Shown: piece by piece, positions 50,657-59,625 of the stretch | How positions within the stretch are numbered: the first letter of the stretch is position 1 | Layout of the letters: every line of letters begins with the position of its first letter | Assembly: GCA_016721875.1 (NCBI GenBank) | Contig: JADKHG010000001.1 | Location: 496,001 to 560,000, forward strand | Length of the DNA stretch: 64,000 nt | Direction: 5' to 3' | Origin: Sphingomonadales bacterium | Lineage (GTDB): Bacteria; Pseudomonadota; Alphaproteobacteria; Sphingomonadales; Sphingomonadaceae | The notes under the pieces: model-generated | What the model was told of the DNA's origin: nothing | Databases searched by the model: none | What the model saw: the letters and a program-made list of their open reading frames with translations, nothing else | Translations under genes and position numbers: made by a program

Positions 50657-50745
50657 TAAAACCGCAGTGCTGAGCCTGTCGAAGCACGCCTCAAGGTTTA
50701 CGCTAAACTGTGAAACGCCCTTCGACAGGCTCAGGGCTGCGGTGT
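50657..50745. repeat. REP-like intergenic inverted repeat, copy 2
   Basis: Left arm CGCAGTGCTGAGCCTGTCGA and right arm CTTCGACAGGCTCAGGGCTG pair over a loop of about 30 bases. It shares the arms and the AAGCACGCCTCAAGG piece with the copy at 43192-43285. Lies after the nitronate monooxygenase remnant. Confidence 0.75.
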
Positions 50746-50815
50746 TGTGTTATACGCAGGTGCTACAATGCAAACTGTCTTGCATCCGCAACACGGCCTC
50801 CGCATATATCGACAC

Positions 50816-51283
50816 ATGGACGAACCCGAACCGCTTATGCCGTTGGATCCCGAATATGTCGGGGTGATGCGGATCAGCAATGCGATATTCGCTGCCTTTC
50901 CGTTGATTGGCGCGCTGGTGCTAGAGCTGTCACAACTGACGGTGCCCGGACTATTCATCATTCCAGCAGCCTTGCTGGCTGCGTGGCTAGTGTTTGTCGT
51001 TCCGGGTCGACGCTATGCCCGCTGGGGTTATCAACTGGGCAGCGACCGATTGCGGATTGTGCGTGGTTATTTGTTCTACAGCGACACCGTGGTACCGCTT
51101 GGCCGCATCCAGCATATCGATGTCGATCAAGGGCCGATCATGCGCAGTCATGATCTGGCGACGCTGACAGTGCATACCGCAGGCAATCACAACAGCAGCG
51201 TTGCCCTGCCCGGATTGCGTCATGACGACGCAATTGCGATGCGAGAGAGCATCCGCGATTATATCAAGGCAGCACAGGGTTGA
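50816..51283 (+). CDS. YdbS-like bacterial PH-domain membrane protein
   Basis: 155 residues from ATG 50816 (MDEPEPLMPLDPEYVGVMRI), chosen by family-like start; ATG 50768 with AGG upstream would add 16 residues. Two membrane helices (about 25-70) and then the bPH2 (DUF304) domain: YQLGSDRLRIVRGYLFYSDTVVPLGRIQHIDVDQGPIMR. Coupled to the next PH-domain gene by a TTGA overlap. The YdbS/YdbT pairs are membrane proteins of unknown function, thought to act in envelope stress. Confidence 0.88.
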   Translation: MDEPEPLMPLDPEYVGVMRISNAIFAAFPLIGALVLELSQLTVPGLFIIPAALLAAWLVFVVPGRRYARWGYQLGSDRLRIVRGYLFYSDTVVPLGRIQHIDVDQGPIMRSHDLATLTVHTAGNHNSSVALPGLRHDDAIAMRESIRDYIKAAQG

Positions 51284-52803
51284 GCGAGCCATCCACGCTG
51301 ACCGACGAAAGCACCGGTGAAGGTCAACGCCTGCATCCGCTTGGACTGATTATCGGATTCGTTTCTGGCCTACCCCAGTTGATTGTTCCGATCCTTGCTG
51401 CATTATTCGGCGTGCGCAACAGCGAGTCTGGGCTGGGTGCTGTTTCGGTGTTTGCCATTGTGCTGTTCACCAGCCTGCTCTTCCGATGGATTGCATGGCT
51501 GCGCACGCACTATCATATTGGCGAGGACGACATCCGCGTTGAACGCGGCCTATTGAGCCGTACTGCACGCTCCATCCCCTATGACCGCATCCAGGATGTC
51601 AGCATCGAACAGAAACCGCTCGCCCGATTGTTCGGGCTAGGCGAGGTCAAGTTTGAAACCGGTGGTGGCGAAGGCGATGATGCCAAGCTGAGCTTTGTTT
51701 CGCTGGAGGAGGCCGGCCGGCTTCGCGAGACCATTCGTGCGCGCAAAAGCGGGGTGGGAGCAGTCCATGCCGAGACTGAGGATGCTATCGACACCCCGCC
51801 TATTTTTGCGATGGACACAAGGCGGCTAGTGACGCTCGGCTTTTACTCGTTCAGCCTTGTGATCTTCGCCGTACTTGGCGGTGCGGCGCAGCAGCTGGAT
51901 TTCCTGCTGCCCTTTGACCTGTGGGATTTGCGCCATTGGATCGGCATGGCGGAAGAACGCGGGGTTGTGCTCGAGACGATAAGCTGGAACGCACGGATTG
52001 CCGGTGCGTTGTTTGCGCTCGCAGCACTCATCCTTATCGGCGTTGCCAGCGGCGTTATCCGGACATTTCTGACCGATTATGGATTTCGCCTTGATCGCAC
52101 GGCGAAGGGATTTCGCCGCCAGCGCGGATTGCTGACGCGGACCGACATAGTGATGCCCGTGTCGCGGGTGCAGGCTGCGGTGATCAGCACTGGCCTGGTG
52201 CGCAAATGGCGCGGCTGGCACGCGCTGCAATTTGTCAGCCTGGCGCAAGAGAGCAAGCAGGAAAGCCATCATATGGTCGCCCCGCTGGCGAGACTCGACG
52301 AAATCTGGCCGATTATCGCAGAGACCGGAATTACCCCGCCGGGCGATGCTGCCGCGATGCAAAGCGGGCGTTTTCGCTGGTGGTTGAATGGCTTTGCCGT
52401 GGTGCTGCCGATCGTCTTTGCGGCAATGGCGGCGGTGATGATCCTTGCCGATACCAGCTTGGCCCGCGCTTCGCTGTTTTTGCTAATCCCGATGGCGATG
52501 CTGCTGATCGGTGCGTTTGAATGGCGGCTGTACCGGCATGGCGAGGACGGGTCGCAGCTGTATCAGCGGCGTGGCTGGTGGCGACAGAAACTGACCATTT
52601 TGCCGCAGTTGCGGGTGCAGTCGGTCGAGATTGCGCAAGGCCCGCTGGCCCGCGCTTCGGGGCTTGCTGCGCTTCGCTTTGGCGTCGCAGGGGGCAAGCT
52701 GGAGATGATCGCCATGCCGCTCTCCACTGCCCGCGAAATCCGCGACCGGGTGCTGGCGGTTGCTGCTCCGGTGGATTTTTCAGAGATCAACCAAAGGGGC
52801 TGA
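51280..52803 (+). CDS. YdbT-like membrane protein with repeated bacterial PH domains
   Basis: 507 residues from TTG 51280. Three pairs of membrane helices alternate with bPH2 domains: HYHIGEDDIRVERGLLSRTARSIPYDRIQDVSIEQKPL (about 75-135), YGFRLDRTAKGFRRQRGLLTRTDIVMPVSRVQA (about 268-330) and QLYQRRGWWRQKLTILPQLRVQSVEIAQGPLAR (about 425-490). It forms a unit with the small YdbS-like protein. Its last 17 bases overlap the convergent phoD-like gene. Confidence 0.9.
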   Translation: MSEPSTLTDESTGEGQRLHPLGLIIGFVSGLPQLIVPILAALFGVRNSESGLGAVSVFAIVLFTSLLFRWIAWLRTHYHIGEDDIRVERGLLSRTARSIPYDRIQDVSIEQKPLARLFGLGEVKFETGGGEGDDAKLSFVSLEEAGRLRETIRARKSGVGAVHAETEDAIDTPPIFAMDTRRLVTLGFYSFSLVIFAVLGGAAQQLDFLLPFDLWDLRHWIGMAEERGVVLETISWNARIAGALFALAALILIGVASGVIRTFLTDYGFRLDRTAKGFRRQRGLLTRTDIVMPVSRVQAAVISTGLVRKWRGWHALQFVSLAQESKQESHHMVAPLARLDEIWPIIAETGITPPGDAAAMQSGRFRWWLNGFAVVLPIVFAAMAAVMILADTSLARASLFLLIPMAMLLIGAFEWRLYRHGEDGSQLYQRRGWWRQKLTILPQLRVQSVEIAQGPLARASGLAALRFGVAGGKLEMIAMPLSTAREIRDRVLAVAAPVDFSEINQRG

Positions 52804-54019
52804 TCATATGCTCCTCGATTACGCTGCCATCATCTTTGCGCAGCGACAATTTTACGGTCTTGGCATTCCAGTCTATGTCGATCAGACCGAAATTGTGTAT
52901 GGTCCAAAAACCACCGACGCGCAGCGGATCGGGTTCTTTCGCGCCTTCATCACCCATTCCAAAAGCGACGTTGAGCGAGGCTGAAGTGAATTCCCATAAA
53001 GGCTGCGACAGACCGGAAATCTGCGCCTTATACAATGCCCCGGCATGGCGATCCCCGGTCAGCAGCAACGCATTGTTCACACTCTTGGCAGCGAGAAATT
53101 TGTAGAAACGCGCCCGTTCGCGCGGGAAATTGTTCCAGCTTTCATGCTTGTGCGCGCTGCTGTGCATTTGAACCGACGAGACGATGACGCGCAGGTCCGC
53201 GGGTTTCGACAGCTCGGCCTCCAGCCATTGCCACTGCGCATCGCCCAGCATGGTAGCTTTTTTGTCCATGCTCGACATATACGATCCGCGCGGCGATGCG
53301 GCGTCGCTAAGAGGAAAGGGAACGAGGTCCGACCGGAAATAGCGCGTATCGAGCAAGATGAACTGCACCCGCTTGCCTTCTGGCCCGAATATGCGGCTTT
53401 CATAGACACCGGGTCGCGACTTTACCTCAGCAGAGGATTCCCAATAATTTTCGTAAATCTTCTCCGCCCATTCCTTGAAGGCAAAGCTGCCACCGGCTTC
53501 TTTCGCGCCATAATCCTGATCGTTCCAGACCGTCATCATTGGCACCGACCGGCGGAACCGATCCCATTCCTGCCGGGTCGACAATTTCTTGTAACCGGCG
53601 ATCAGCGTCGGCATTTCGGCGCTGTTGGTGGTGCCGGCGTCGCCATCGATAGTGTCTCCAATCAGCAAAAAGGCCTGCGGTTTTTGCCCAGCGATAACAT
53701 CCCAGACCGCCATCGGACGGTTTTCGTTCTGACCTGCGCCAAAGGCGATGCGGGTGAGTGTGGTGTCGGCAGCCAAAGCGCGGTTGGGTGCCGCAACCGG
53801 CAGCTTGCTCTGTAACCCGGCATAATAAGGCCGAAGCGCCTCTTGCGCACTTGCGGGCGGAGGCGAATCGCTCGCGGTTTGCGGCGGCGGCGTTGAACAG
53901 GCACCAAGCCCAAATGCCGCGCTTAAGGTAATAAAGGTAATGGGACGCAAAAGCGAAGTTAGGATGAAGCGGTGCCGGTTAGGGCGAAGTTTGGTCGTGG
54001 GAGAAGCGCCATGTGTCAT
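52787..54019 (-). CDS. PhoD-like phosphodiesterase/phosphatase lipoprotein
   Basis: 410 residues. The N-terminus has a hydrophobic stretch and lipobox (GLGAC, about residue 41), so the mature part may start at Cys in the outer envelope; the first ATG may be further in. PhoD family blocks: RIAFGAGQNENRPMAVWDVI, FLLIGDTIDGDAG, PMMTVWNDQDYGAKEAGG (W-x-D-H/Q-D-Y-G), LLDTRYFRSDL, VSSVQMHSSAHKHESWNNFP and LLTGDRHAGAL (metal-binding GDxH). It hydrolyses phosphodiesters, probably with Ca/Fe. The pattern WNDQDYG has Gln where His is common. Confidence 0.88.
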   Translation of the reverse strand: MTHGASPTTKLRPNRHRFILTSLLRPITFITLSAAFGLGACSTPPPQTASDSPPPASAQEALRPYYAGLQSKLPVAAPNRALAADTTLTRIAFGAGQNENRPMAVWDVIAGQKPQAFLLIGDTIDGDAGTTNSAEMPTLIAGYKKLSTRQEWDRFRRSVPMMTVWNDQDYGAKEAGGSFAFKEWAEKIYENYWESSAEVKSRPGVYESRIFGPEGKRVQFILLDTRYFRSDLVPFPLSDAASPRGSYMSSMDKKATMLGDAQWQWLEAELSKPADLRVIVSSVQMHSSAHKHESWNNFPRERARFYKFLAAKSVNNALLLTGDRHAGALYKAQISGLSQPLWEFTSASLNVAFGMGDEGAKEPDPLRVGGFWTIHNFGLIDIDWNAKTVKLSLRKDDGSVIEEHMISPFG

Positions 54020-54129
54020 GCCTTCATCATGTCAAAAGCATTTCGTGTAGGACAGCGATAAATGCGTCCTGTTCAACAAAGTTTGTTGGCGATAGGGTGC
54101 GCATCTGACCCATTGGAGCGGAGACAATA

Positions 54130-55887
54130 ATGCGCAAACCCCTGATCACACTGGCGCTGCTGTTGGCCTCAACAAATGCCCATGCCGACGCGGGCAGTGA
54201 CCTGAAGGCATTGGTCAACGATTATTGGCAAAGCGTACTCAAGGAATCGCCGGTGCTGGCCAGTTCGCTGGGGGACGATCGCTATGCCAACGAGATTGGC
54301 GATTACAGCCTTGCCGCCTCCGACCGCAGGGCAAAGTCCGCCGAAGACTATCTCAAGCGGCTCGACGCGATCCCGCAGGGACCGCTCTCCGCATCCGACC
54401 GCATCGAATATGGCATATTGAAACGCACCTTGGCCGAAACCGTCGAGGGCAACCGCTTTGGCCAGCGCGCGATCAATTTTTCGACCTATTCAGGCTGGCA
54501 CCAGAGTTTTGCAGGGTTGGCCGACAATATCCCATTGAAAACCAAGGCTGATTTTGAAAGCTATAACCGACGGCTCAAACAATATGCCCGCGCCAATGAT
54601 GAATCGATTGCCGTCGCCAACACCGCGATCAAGGGGAAATACACGCTGCCGTGCGAAGTGCTGAACGGTTATGAAAAGGGAATAAAGGGACTGATTGTCG
54701 CGGACGCCGACATCCGCAAATCGCGCTATATGGCACCGTACCACAAACCGCGTCCCGACAGCATTTCCGAGGCAGATTTCTACGCGCTGGCAGGCGAAGC
54801 AGGAGCGACCATCGCCACTGTCATTCATCCGGCACTGCAAAAACATCTCGACTGGTACCGCACCAGCTATCTGCCTGCCTGCGCCAAGCAGCCCGGTGTT
54901 TCGGCGCAACCCGGCGGGCTCGACTATTATAATTTCCAGATTCGCAGCCACACCACCACGACCAAGAGCGCGGATGAAATCCATGCATTGGGCCAATCCG
55001 AGGTCGCGCGTATCCGCGCCGAAATGCAGGCTGTAGCAACCAAAGCCGGCTATCCCAGCCGCGAAGCGATGATCCAGTCGATGCGCACCGATCCCAAATA
55101 TTTCGCCAAAAGCCCCGAAGAGCTGATGGAAAAATCGTCGCGCGTCGCCAAGATTATCGACGGCAAAATGCCCAGCCTGTTCCACCGGCTGCCGCGCCTG
55201 CCCTATGGCCTGCGTGAAATTCCGGCGGAAATCGCCGAAGGAACGACCACTGCTTATTACAGCCCCGGCTCACCCGCCATTGGCGTGTCAGGCACCTATT
55301 ATGTCAACACCTCGAAACTCGACCAGCGCCCCTTGTGGGAAATCCCCGCGCTGACCGTGCATGAGGCTGTCCCTGGGCACCACAACCAGATCGCCTTGCA
55401 GCAGGAACTGGAGCTTTCCGACTTCCGCAAAAACGGTGCCTTCTTCACCGCCTTTGTCGAAGGCTGGGGGCTTTATTCGGAACGGCTGGGCATCGAAATG
55501 GGGCTGTACGACACACCCGAAAAGGACATGGGCCGCCTGTCCTACGAAATGTGGCGTGCCTGCCGTCTGGTGGTGGACACCGGAATCCACGCCAAGGGCT
55601 GGAGCAAGGCACAGGCAATCCAGTTCATGAAAGACAACAGCGCGCTGACCGATGCCAATATCGAGGCCGAGGTAAACCGTTATATGAGCTGGCCCGGCCA
55701 GGCGCTGGCGTACAAGATTGGCGAGCTGAAAATCCGCGAGCTGCGCGGCCTTGCGGAAAAGGAACTGGGCGCGAAATTCGATCTGGCTGCATTCCACGAT
55801 ACGGTGCTGGGCCAAGGCGCAATCCCGCTCGATGTGCTGGAACCGATGGTGAAAGATTGGATCGCGGCGGAGAAGGCGAAGGGGTAA
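54130..55887 (+). CDS. DUF885 family zinc metallopeptidase-like protein, exported
   Basis: 585 residues. Signal peptide MRKPLITLALLLASTNAHAD. DUF885 body with LTVHEAVPGHHNQIALQQEL, the HExxxGH zinc motif (about 415-421), FVEGWGLYSERLGIEMGLYDTPEKDMGRLSYEMWRACRLVVDTGIHAKGW-type end region (seen in parts: EGWGLYSERL, DTGIHAKGWS). Members are thought to be peptidases of the thermolysin-like M-clan in the periplasm; substrates unknown. A second exported peptidase follows 106 bases downstream. Confidence 0.93.
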   Translation: MRKPLITLALLLASTNAHADAGSDLKALVNDYWQSVLKESPVLASSLGDDRYANEIGDYSLAASDRRAKSAEDYLKRLDAIPQGPLSASDRIEYGILKRTLAETVEGNRFGQRAINFSTYSGWHQSFAGLADNIPLKTKADFESYNRRLKQYARANDESIAVANTAIKGKYTLPCEVLNGYEKGIKGLIVADADIRKSRYMAPYHKPRPDSISEADFYALAGEAGATIATVIHPALQKHLDWYRTSYLPACAKQPGVSAQPGGLDYYNFQIRSHTTTTKSADEIHALGQSEVARIRAEMQAVATKAGYPSREAMIQSMRTDPKYFAKSPEELMEKSSRVAKIIDGKMPSLFHRLPRLPYGLREIPAEIAEGTTTAYYSPGSPAIGVSGTYYVNTSKLDQRPLWEIPALTVHEAVPGHHNQIALQQELELSDFRKNGAFFTAFVEGWGLYSERLGIEMGLYDTPEKDMGRLSYEMWRACRLVVDTGIHAKGWSKAQAIQFMKDNSALTDANIEAEVNRYMSWPGQALAYKIGELKIRELRGLAEKELGAKFDLAAFHDTVLGQGAIPLDVLEPMVKDWIAAEKAKG

Positions 55888-55993
55888 AACCCCTCAATCG
55901 AATCCCCTCAACCGTTCGTCGAATGAACCGGTTGCCGTTGCGCGCAATGCTGCCTAGCATCCACGCATGATCTGATTTTGAGGAGAAGACCCC

Positions 55994-57934
55994 ATGCGTC
56001 GTCTGGCCATAATTGCCGCGCTAACCCTGCCCGCTATTCCTGCCTTTGCTGAAGAGGCGGCTCCGGCCAACGCGGTGCCCAAGCCAGCTGCGCTGATTGC
56101 CGATGGTTTGCCCGCCATTCCCGCAGAAATGGCGGCGGAAACCCGGCCTTATATGGAGTTCCGAACCGCAGGCTTTGTCGGCTGGCACCCAACCGAGCGC
56201 AAAATGGTAGTCGCCACGCGCTTTGGCAACACCGCGCAATTGCATCAGGTGACAATGCCGATGGGCGCGCGCAAGCAAGTCACCTTCGAAGCAGAGCCCG
56301 TGACCGGCGGCGGCTGGTCCCCAAAAAAGGGCGATGTCTTTGTCACCGGCAAGGATATTGGCGGCAATGAATTCTACCAGCTCTATACGCTGAAAGACGG
56401 CAAGCTGGCGATGCTGACCGACGGCAAAAGCCGCAACGGCTGGGGCGCTTGGAGCGATGATGGTGAGCTGATTGCCTATAGCTCGACCAAGCGCAACGGC
56501 ACCGACAATGATCTGTATGTTATGAACCCGCGTGATCCCTCAACCGCGCGCATGGTCGCCGAAGTCAAAGGCGGCGGCTGGGGGATCAACGCTTTTGCAC
56601 CAGACAAGGCCAGTGTCGTTGCATCCAATTACCAGTCGGTGACCAACGTCGATCTGTACCGCATCGATCTGGCGGGTGGCGGCATGTCACCTATTGGCGA
56701 TGCGACCAAAGACATCGCCTATGGCGGCGCGGAATTTGCCCCTGACGGAAAGCTGTGGGTGACGTCGGACGAAGGATCCGACTTCCAGCGGCTCGGCACG
56801 CTCGATCCGAAAAGCGGGGTCTTCACTCCGCGCGGACCCAAAGAGAAATGGGATGTCGACAGTTTCGACATCGCCCCCGACGGCAGCTTCATCGCCTATA
56901 TCACCAACGAAGCGGGGATGAGCAAGTTGAAGCTGCTTGATCCCAAGACCGATAAGGTGCGCGTCGTTGATGGTCTGCCCGCTGGCACCATTGGCGGGTT
57001 GGAGATTTCCGAATGGGGCGAAATCGGGCTGACCTTCACCTCGGCGCGCAGCGCAGCCGACGCCTATTCGGTCGATCCCAAGACATTGAAAATCACCCGC
57101 TGGACCGAAAGCGAAACCGGCGGGCTCGATGTCAGCAAGAATGTCGAACCCCAATTCATGACGATCAAAAGCTTTGACGGTCTGGAGGTTTCGGGCTTCC
57201 TCTACCGCCCTGATGCGGCGAAATTCCCCGGCAAACGGCCGATGATCATGAACGTGCATGGCGGACCCGAAGCACAATCGCGACCCGGCTTCATGGGCCG
57301 CAACAATTATCTGCTCAACGAACTGGGCGTTGCGATATTCTTCCCCAACGTCCGCGGCTCTACCGGCTATGGCAAGACATTTGTCGGGCTTGATAACGGA
57401 CCGTTCAAACGTGAGGATTCGGTGAAGGACATGGGTGCCTTCCTCGACCATCTGGCGAAAGACCCCGGGCTGGATGCCAGCCGCTTTGGCCTGGCTGGTG
57501 GCTCCTATGGTGGCTATATGTGCTATGCGGCGGCGGTGCAGTTTAAGGCAAAGCTGCGCGCAACCAATTGCATCGTCGCGATTTCGAACTTCGTCACTTT
57601 CCTCGAGAACACACAAAGCTATCGGCGCGATCTGCGCCGGGTCGAATATGGCGACGAGCGTGTGCCCGAACAGCGCAAGAAGCTGCTCGAAATCTCTCCG
57701 CTGACCCGTGTGGCCGAAATTGAAAAGCCGATGTTTGTCGTCACGGGCGCCAACGACCCGCGCGTCCCGCAGTCAGAGGCCGATCAGATCGTCAAGGCCA
57801 TCCGCGACAAGGGTGCCACCTCATGGCACCTTGTCGGCACCAACGAAGGGCATGGCTTCGCCAAGAAGGAAAATATCGACTACCAATTCCTGGCGTCGCT
57901 GGTCTTCTGGAAGCAGAATTTGTTAGGCGAGTGA
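55994..57934 (+). CDS. S9 family prolyl oligopeptidase-like peptidase, exported
   Basis: 646 residues from ATG 55994 behind GAGGAGAAGACCCC. Signal peptide MRRLAIIAALTLPAIPAFAEE. N-terminal beta-propeller (about 60-390) with WSDDGELIAYSS and WGEIGLTFTSARS; C-terminal alpha/beta hydrolase (about 400-646) with MIMNVHGGPEAQSRPGF, FFPNVRGSTGYGKTF, Ser nucleophile in AGGSYGGYM, Asp in GANDPRVPQSEAD and His in NEGHGFAK. It cleaves short peptides in the periplasm. Ends before a small hairpin shared with the convergent gene. Confidence 0.95.
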   Translation: MRRLAIIAALTLPAIPAFAEEAAPANAVPKPAALIADGLPAIPAEMAAETRPYMEFRTAGFVGWHPTERKMVVATRFGNTAQLHQVTMPMGARKQVTFEAEPVTGGGWSPKKGDVFVTGKDIGGNEFYQLYTLKDGKLAMLTDGKSRNGWGAWSDDGELIAYSSTKRNGTDNDLYVMNPRDPSTARMVAEVKGGGWGINAFAPDKASVVASNYQSVTNVDLYRIDLAGGGMSPIGDATKDIAYGGAEFAPDGKLWVTSDEGSDFQRLGTLDPKSGVFTPRGPKEKWDVDSFDIAPDGSFIAYITNEAGMSKLKLLDPKTDKVRVVDGLPAGTIGGLEISEWGEIGLTFTSARSAADAYSVDPKTLKITRWTESETGGLDVSKNVEPQFMTIKSFDGLEVSGFLYRPDAAKFPGKRPMIMNVHGGPEAQSRPGFMGRNNYLLNELGVAIFFPNVRGSTGYGKTFVGLDNGPFKREDSVKDMGAFLDHLAKDPGLDASRFGLAGGSYGGYMCYAAAVQFKAKLRATNCIVAISNFVTFLENTQSYRRDLRRVEYGDERVPEQRKKLLEISPLTRVAEIEKPMFVVTGANDPRVPQSEADQIVKAIRDKGATSWHLVGTNEGHGFAKKENIDYQFLASLVFWKQNLLGE

Positions 57935-57964
57935 AGATTGATTCCCTTCTCTAAGGAGAGGGGA

Positions 57965-58546
57965 TCACTTAGGCTCAGGCAGTGCCCCGTCATCGGCACC
58001 TTGTCCGGCGGCGGCCTGCGCCTCACGTTCTTCGCGTTCAGCACGTTCTTTTTCGAACTGCACCACACGCTTTTCGACTTCCTCAGCCTCGGCATCGATC
58101 ATCGCGAGGCGTTTCTTGCGCTCGGCGGCGATCATGCGGCCAAAGGCAAGGCCGGGATCTTGGTCCTTCTCGGCATAGGCCGCGTCGATTTCTTTCAATC
58201 CGCAACCGGTGAAACCGCCCGCACCGGTTGCCGAGCAGCTCATCGTGCCTTCGGCACCAACATATTTATAAGCGAGCACGCGGTTGGCCCAGGCTTCCTT
58301 GCGCGGATCATTGGGTACATCGCGCAGCACTTCGGGGATGCGATAACGGTCGCCCTCGACCAATATCGCGCAGACATTAATCTGATCGTCCGAACTTTCC
58401 GGGCATGTATCGTCGCCGAAGACGATCACAGTGTTGATCTTGGGCTCGGCAGCGGTCGCCGCAGCTTCGCTCTCCTGCGCCATGGCAGGCACGGCCAACG
58501 CGATCAGCGCCGGTACGGCGATCAGCAGTTTCGAAAGGGCGATCAT
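57965..58546 (-). CDS. Exported protein of unknown function, Cys pairs and coiled-coil tail
   Basis: 193 residues. Signal peptide MIALSKLLIAVPALIALAVPAMAQE. The mature part has a globular region with four Cys (DDTCPESSDDQINVCAILVEGDRY; GTMSCSATGAGGFTGCGLKEI), likely two disulfides, and a Glu/Arg-rich coiled-coil tail (ERKKRLAMIDAEAEEVEKRV). Such proteins recur in sphingomonads without assigned role. Followed on the same strand 68 bases before by none; it converges with the S9 peptidase. Confidence 0.8.
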   Translation of the reverse strand: MIALSKLLIAVPALIALAVPAMAQESEAAATAAEPKINTVIVFGDDTCPESSDDQINVCAILVEGDRYRIPEVLRDVPNDPRKEAWANRVLAYKYVGAEGTMSCSATGAGGFTGCGLKEIDAAYAEKDQDPGLAFGRMIAAERKKRLAMIDAEAEEVEKRVVQFEKERAEREEREAQAAAGQGADDGALPEPK

Positions 58547-58613
58547 GTTGTCATCTCCAATATTTCGACCCGATCATGCGCGCTTCATCCTGAACGCGCA
58601 ATGAAAAGCATAG

Positions 58614-59132
58614 CTATATCCGCTTGGAAAGTGCGATTGCCGCGCGGCACCCCAGCCGGATTGCGGCACTGATCAGCGGATAGGCCGGAGCCTGTTCAGC
58701 CCCTGCGGCAAGCGCGGTATCGCGGTGCTCGACTTCTTCCTGCCGGAACTCCTCGATCATCTCGGCAAGCTCGGTGTCGCTGTCACCGATTTCACGCAGT
58801 TGCTCGCGGTAATGATTGTCGATTTCGGTCTCGATGGCGACGGTGCAGGCCATCGCTGCCTCAGGGCCGATAGCCGCGGTCGCCGCCCCCAGTGCAAAAC
58901 CCGCAACCTCCCAGAAGGGGCGCAACGCCGTCGGGCGCACACCGCGTTCGGCCATGATCCGGTCGAAGGCGTCCAGATGCCGCGCTTCCTGTTCGGCCAT
59001 ATGCGCAATGCTGCGCGAGGCGGGATGGCGGTTGCCAAGGATCGCCAATTGCCCGGCATAAATGCGCTTGGCACCAAATTCGCCGGCTTGATCGACGCGG
59101 ATCATCGAAGCGAAGGGGCTATTTCCGGTCAT
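58614..59132 (-). CDS. coq7: 3-demethoxyubiquinol 3-hydroxylase
   Basis: 172 residues from ATG 59132, overlapping the dsbB stop (ATGA); the frame is open 9 codons further, but the overlap start fits the family (SPFASMIRVDQAGEFGAKRI). Di-iron ligands: Glu in QAGEFGAKRIYAGQ, E-x-x-H in AEQEARHLDAF, Glu in AIETEIDNHYREQL and E-x-x-H in EEVEHRDTAL. It hydroxylates the last ring position in ubiquinone synthesis. Works with the ubiG product encoded at 46.6 kb. Confidence 0.96.
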   Translation of the reverse strand: MTGNSPFASMIRVDQAGEFGAKRIYAGQLAILGNRHPASRSIAHMAEQEARHLDAFDRIMAERGVRPTALRPFWEVAGFALGAATAAIGPEAAMACTVAIETEIDNHYREQLREIGDSDTELAEMIEEFRQEEVEHRDTALAAGAEQAPAYPLISAAIRLGCRAAIALSKRI

Positions 59133-59605
59133 GCTGATTTGTTCCTCGAAATGAGCCACAAGGTGATGAGGGCGGAACCGGTCGAAATCAGGAAATTATA
59201 GCCGGCGAGCGAAATCCCGAACAGCTTCCACGGCGCGGCATCGCAGCGCACCAGTGGCGCATTCATGATCGATTTGAGCAGATCTTCACCCGTGCCGACC
59301 GCCGTGCTCGAGCATTTGGTCAGCCCTTCCCACCAGCCATATTCGACACCGGCATGATAGCCACCGATCAACCCGCTGGTCAGGATTGCCAGCGCCGCCA
59401 GCGCAACAAAGCTGCGTTGCACCGCCGGATTGCCAATGAAAAACGCGATCAAGGCAAAGGGGATGGCGACAAAATGCGGATAACGCTGCCACCAGCACAT
59501 TTCGCAAGGGTAAAGCCCGCCAATCAGCTGCGAACCATAGGCCCCGCCGAGCAGAGCCACGGGAACAAGCAGCGCCAGCCAGCGCGCGCGAATGAAATTA
59601 TTCAT
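59129..59605 (-). CDS. dsbB: Disulfide bond formation protein DsbB
   Basis: 158 residues with four membrane helices. First redox pair LYPCEMCWWQRYPH (C-x-x-C); second pair in the periplasmic loop: TKCSSTAVG and VRCDAAPWKLFG. It reoxidises DsbA using ubiquinone at the inner membrane. Its stop overlaps coq7, pairing a ubiquinone synthesis gene with a ubiquinone user. No dsbA in the window. Confidence 0.95.
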   Translation of the reverse strand: MNNFIRARWLALLVPVALLGGAYGSQLIGGLYPCEMCWWQRYPHFVAIPFALIAFFIGNPAVQRSFVALAALAILTSGLIGGYHAGVEYGWWEGLTKCSSTAVGTGEDLLKSIMNAPLVRCDAAPWKLFGISLAGYNFLISTGSALITLWLISRNKSA

Positions 59606-59625
59606 GCCTCGCGCTTTAGCAATGC

